NCBI GenBank assembly: GCA_023133315.1
Contig: JAGLWR010000057.1
Span: forward strand, 1 to 7,077
Direction: 5' to 3'
From: Methanomicrobia archaeon
Lineage (GTDB): Archaea > Methanobacteriota_B > Thermococci > Methanofastidiosales > B48-G16
Length of the DNA: 7,077 nt
A program made the position numbers and the translations under genes. Below the pieces are notes generated by a model, which was given only the letters and a program-made list of their open reading frames with translations, did not search any database and had not been told where the DNA came from. Below are positions 6,193 to 7,077 of the stretch, piece by piece (within the stretch, counting starts at the first letter, position 1; the number at the start of each line of letters is the position of its first letter).

Positions 6193-6208
6193 ATAGTATT
6201 GATACTAT
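6193..6208. repeat. 16-bp inverted repeat ATAGTAT-TG-ATACTAT over the start of the regulator gene
   Basis: Perfect 7-base arms are separated by 2 bases, covering the predicted transcription start and the first two bases of the ATG. Its position downstream of the TATA box suits a repressor site that blocks RNA polymerase, most simply bound by the winged-helix protein encoded right after it (autoregulation, inferred). Confidence 0.7.
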
Positions 6209-6629
6209 GAAAGAGATTGAAGACCTAAAGAAAGAGCTGAGAAATGAACTGAAGGAAGAGATGCAGAAGTTGAGAGATGAGATCCTCGTCAAATATGAAA
6301 AACCGAAGGAAATAGCTGAATTAATTCCCGGAAAAAAGGAAGAAACAGTCTTTAATGAAGAATTTGCAGAAAACATTTTAAAATCTCTGGCAAATAAAGA
6401 AAGGCTGAAGATACTCAAAGAACTGTATGAAAGTGCTAAATATTTCTCGGAACTTTTGGAAAGCACAAGCCTTGACAACTCTCCACTGAGATTTCATTTA
6501 TCCAGTCTCAAGGATACGGGATTCATCGATCAGGAGCGGTACAGAGGAAAGTATCTGATCACGACGCAGGGAAAGATTGCCGTAAGGGTAATAGAGTTTC
6601 TCTGTTCTAAATGTGAGGTGAAAAAATGA
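6207..6629 (+). CDS. Coiled-coil / winged helix-turn-helix transcriptional regulator (ArsR-like)
   Basis: A 140-aa probable DNA-binding regulator. Residues 1 to about 30 are a highly charged predicted coiled coil (KEIEDLKKELRNELKEEMQK), probably for dimerisation. Residues 58-132 form a winged helix: ILKSLANKERLKILKEL (the ArsR-like opening helix), recognition-helix region NSPLRFHLSSLKDTGFI (91-107) and wing ERYRGKYLITTQGK. The C-terminus carries CSKC (C133, C136), a possible metal- or redox-sensing pair that ordinary wHTH proteins need not have. A TATA box and an inverted repeat lie immediately upstream, and the purine run 6180-6189 is too far (17 bases) from the ATG to act as its ribosome site. 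The stop overlaps the next start as ATGA, so the zinc-ribbon protein is probably its operon partner. The ligand and targets are unknown; the general class is secure. Confidence 0.85.
   Translation: MKEIEDLKKELRNELKEEMQKLRDEILVKYEKPKEIAELIPGKKEETVFNEEFAENILKSLANKERLKILKELYESAKYFSELLESTSLDNSPLRFHLSSLKDTGFIDQERYRGKYLITTQGKIAVRVIEFLCSKCEVKK
6615..6621 (+). promoter_or_regulatory. Ribosome binding site of the zinc-ribbon gene
   Basis: GAGGTGA lies within the last codons of the regulator gene, 4 bases before ATG 6626, and fixes that start. With the ATGA stop/start overlap it indicates coupled translation. Confidence 0.7.
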
Positions 6630-7003
6630 GGATTAAAAAAAGTATAGACGAACTGCAAAAAATGAAATTTAGTGTAAAATGCCCAATTTGTGGAGAAAAA
6701 ATAAAATTTAAAGAAGAAATAGATCTTGAAATGGCTTTTGATAATCCAAACTTTGTTTTGGACACATTTGAATCAATGTTATTTCAATGCAAATGTGGAA
6801 ACGAGTTCTTTGGAGCTGAAACAGTAGAAAGTGAACTTATAGATGATTTAATAGAGATATTCAACGAATTGAAGAAAGATGGAAAAATCTCTTACGAAAA
6901 TGGAAGTTTTTTCTTAGATATCGGAGTTTTTGAGAGTTTGAGGTATCTAAAAAAATTGAAAAATATTGGAGAAAAATATGATAGAGGCGATATTTTTGAG
7001 TAA
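6626..7003 (+). CDS. Zinc-ribbon protein of unknown function
   Basis: I do not recognise the family. The 125-aa acidic, soluble product has no signal peptide or membrane segment. A likely single zinc-binding site is built from C19PIC22G and C55KC57G, separated by 32 residues that include an acidic helix-like stretch; CxxC plus CxC is an unusual second knuckle. The C-terminal half (about 68-125) is charged and probably helical, with a GKISYENGSFFLDIG segment that resembles a small beta hairpin. The gene is markedly AT-rich (16 G/C among the 60 bases at 6841-6900), more so than its neighbours, hinting at a different origin. It overlaps the regulator by 4 bases and the following reading frame by 26. 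Partnering or modulating the regulator is a guess from context. Confidence 0.75.
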   Translation: MRIKKSIDELQKMKFSVKCPICGEKIKFKEEIDLEMAFDNPNFVLDTFESMLFQCKCGNEFFGAETVESELIDDLIEIFNELKKDGKISYENGSFFLDIGVFESLRYLKKLKNIGEKYDRGDIFE

Positions 7004-7077
7004 AGCAAAACTGGCTGGAAAGATTTGCGGAAGGGTAGCTCTCGTTTTCCTGGCCCTCTGGTTTATAGCGCAGGTGA
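6978..7077 (+). CDS. Start of a membrane or exported protein gene, cut off by the window end
   Basis: The frame opens at ATG 6978, with GGAG at 6968-6971 six bases upstream, and stays open for all 33 remaining codons. The translation has a basic stretch (SKAKLAGKICGR) followed by a hydrophobic one (VALVFLALWFIA), the pattern of a signal peptide or N-terminal membrane anchor. A TTG at 6996 is an alternative start, still inside the zinc-ribbon gene. The overlap with that gene suggests the same operon. Bases 7021-7077 are much richer in G+C (30 of 57) than the preceding gene. The function cannot be told from this fragment. Confidence 0.6.
   Translation, partial: MIEAIFLSKAKLAGKICGRVALVFLALWFIAQV

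Overview
The window looks archaeal, probably from a euryarchaeal-type genome, possibly an uncultivated methane- or alkane-metabolising or related anaerobic lineage; the lineage is inference. The signs are TATA-type boxes (for example TTTATAAA at 6172-6179) about 25-31 bases before start codons, GGTGA ribosome binding sites about 5 bases before ATG, frequent AGA/AGG and ATA codons, a stand-alone pyruvate-kinase C-domain protein and an ArsR-like winged-helix regulator. There are no rRNA, tRNA, CRISPR or insertion-sequence signatures.

Left block (1-4230, + strand, comparatively GC-rich): a three-gene operon for carbon metabolism. It holds the small, ATP-grasp subunit of ATP-citrate lyase (aclB, 5' end cut off by the window), the large subunit (aclA, CoA-ligase alpha part fused to a citrate-synthase-like part) and an isocitrate/isopropylmalate-family dehydrogenase that reads as isocitrate dehydrogenase (icd). 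The genes are packed 5-10 bases apart with identical GGTGA + 5 nt + ATG signals, and a hairpin with T-tracts closes the unit. With aconitase, which is not in the window, these enzymes connect acetyl-CoA + oxaloacetate, citrate, isocitrate and 2-oxoglutarate. The sequence does not tell which direction runs: a reductive TCA cycle (citrate cleavage), or citrate synthesis feeding 2-oxoglutarate.

Middle (4231-6121, lower GC): a minus-strand aminotransferase of the LysN / 2-aminoadipate type, convergent with icd, and divergent from it a pyruvate-kinase-C-domain gene. Their shared 100-base promoter region carries a 12-bp direct repeat (TTACGTCGATAG, twice, 22 bp apart) lying exactly between two back-to-back TATA-like boxes. 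The pyruvate-kinase-C gene is split by one extra G in a G6 run; the two halves together make a complete family member of 189 residues.

Right (6122-7077, AT-rich): a TATA box, a 16-bp inverted repeat overlapping the start codon, and a small operon of a coiled-coil/winged-helix regulator, a zinc-ribbon protein of unknown function and the start of a gene with an N-terminal hydrophobic segment, running off the end. The stop/start overlaps suggest co-translation, and the inverted repeat suggests self-regulation.
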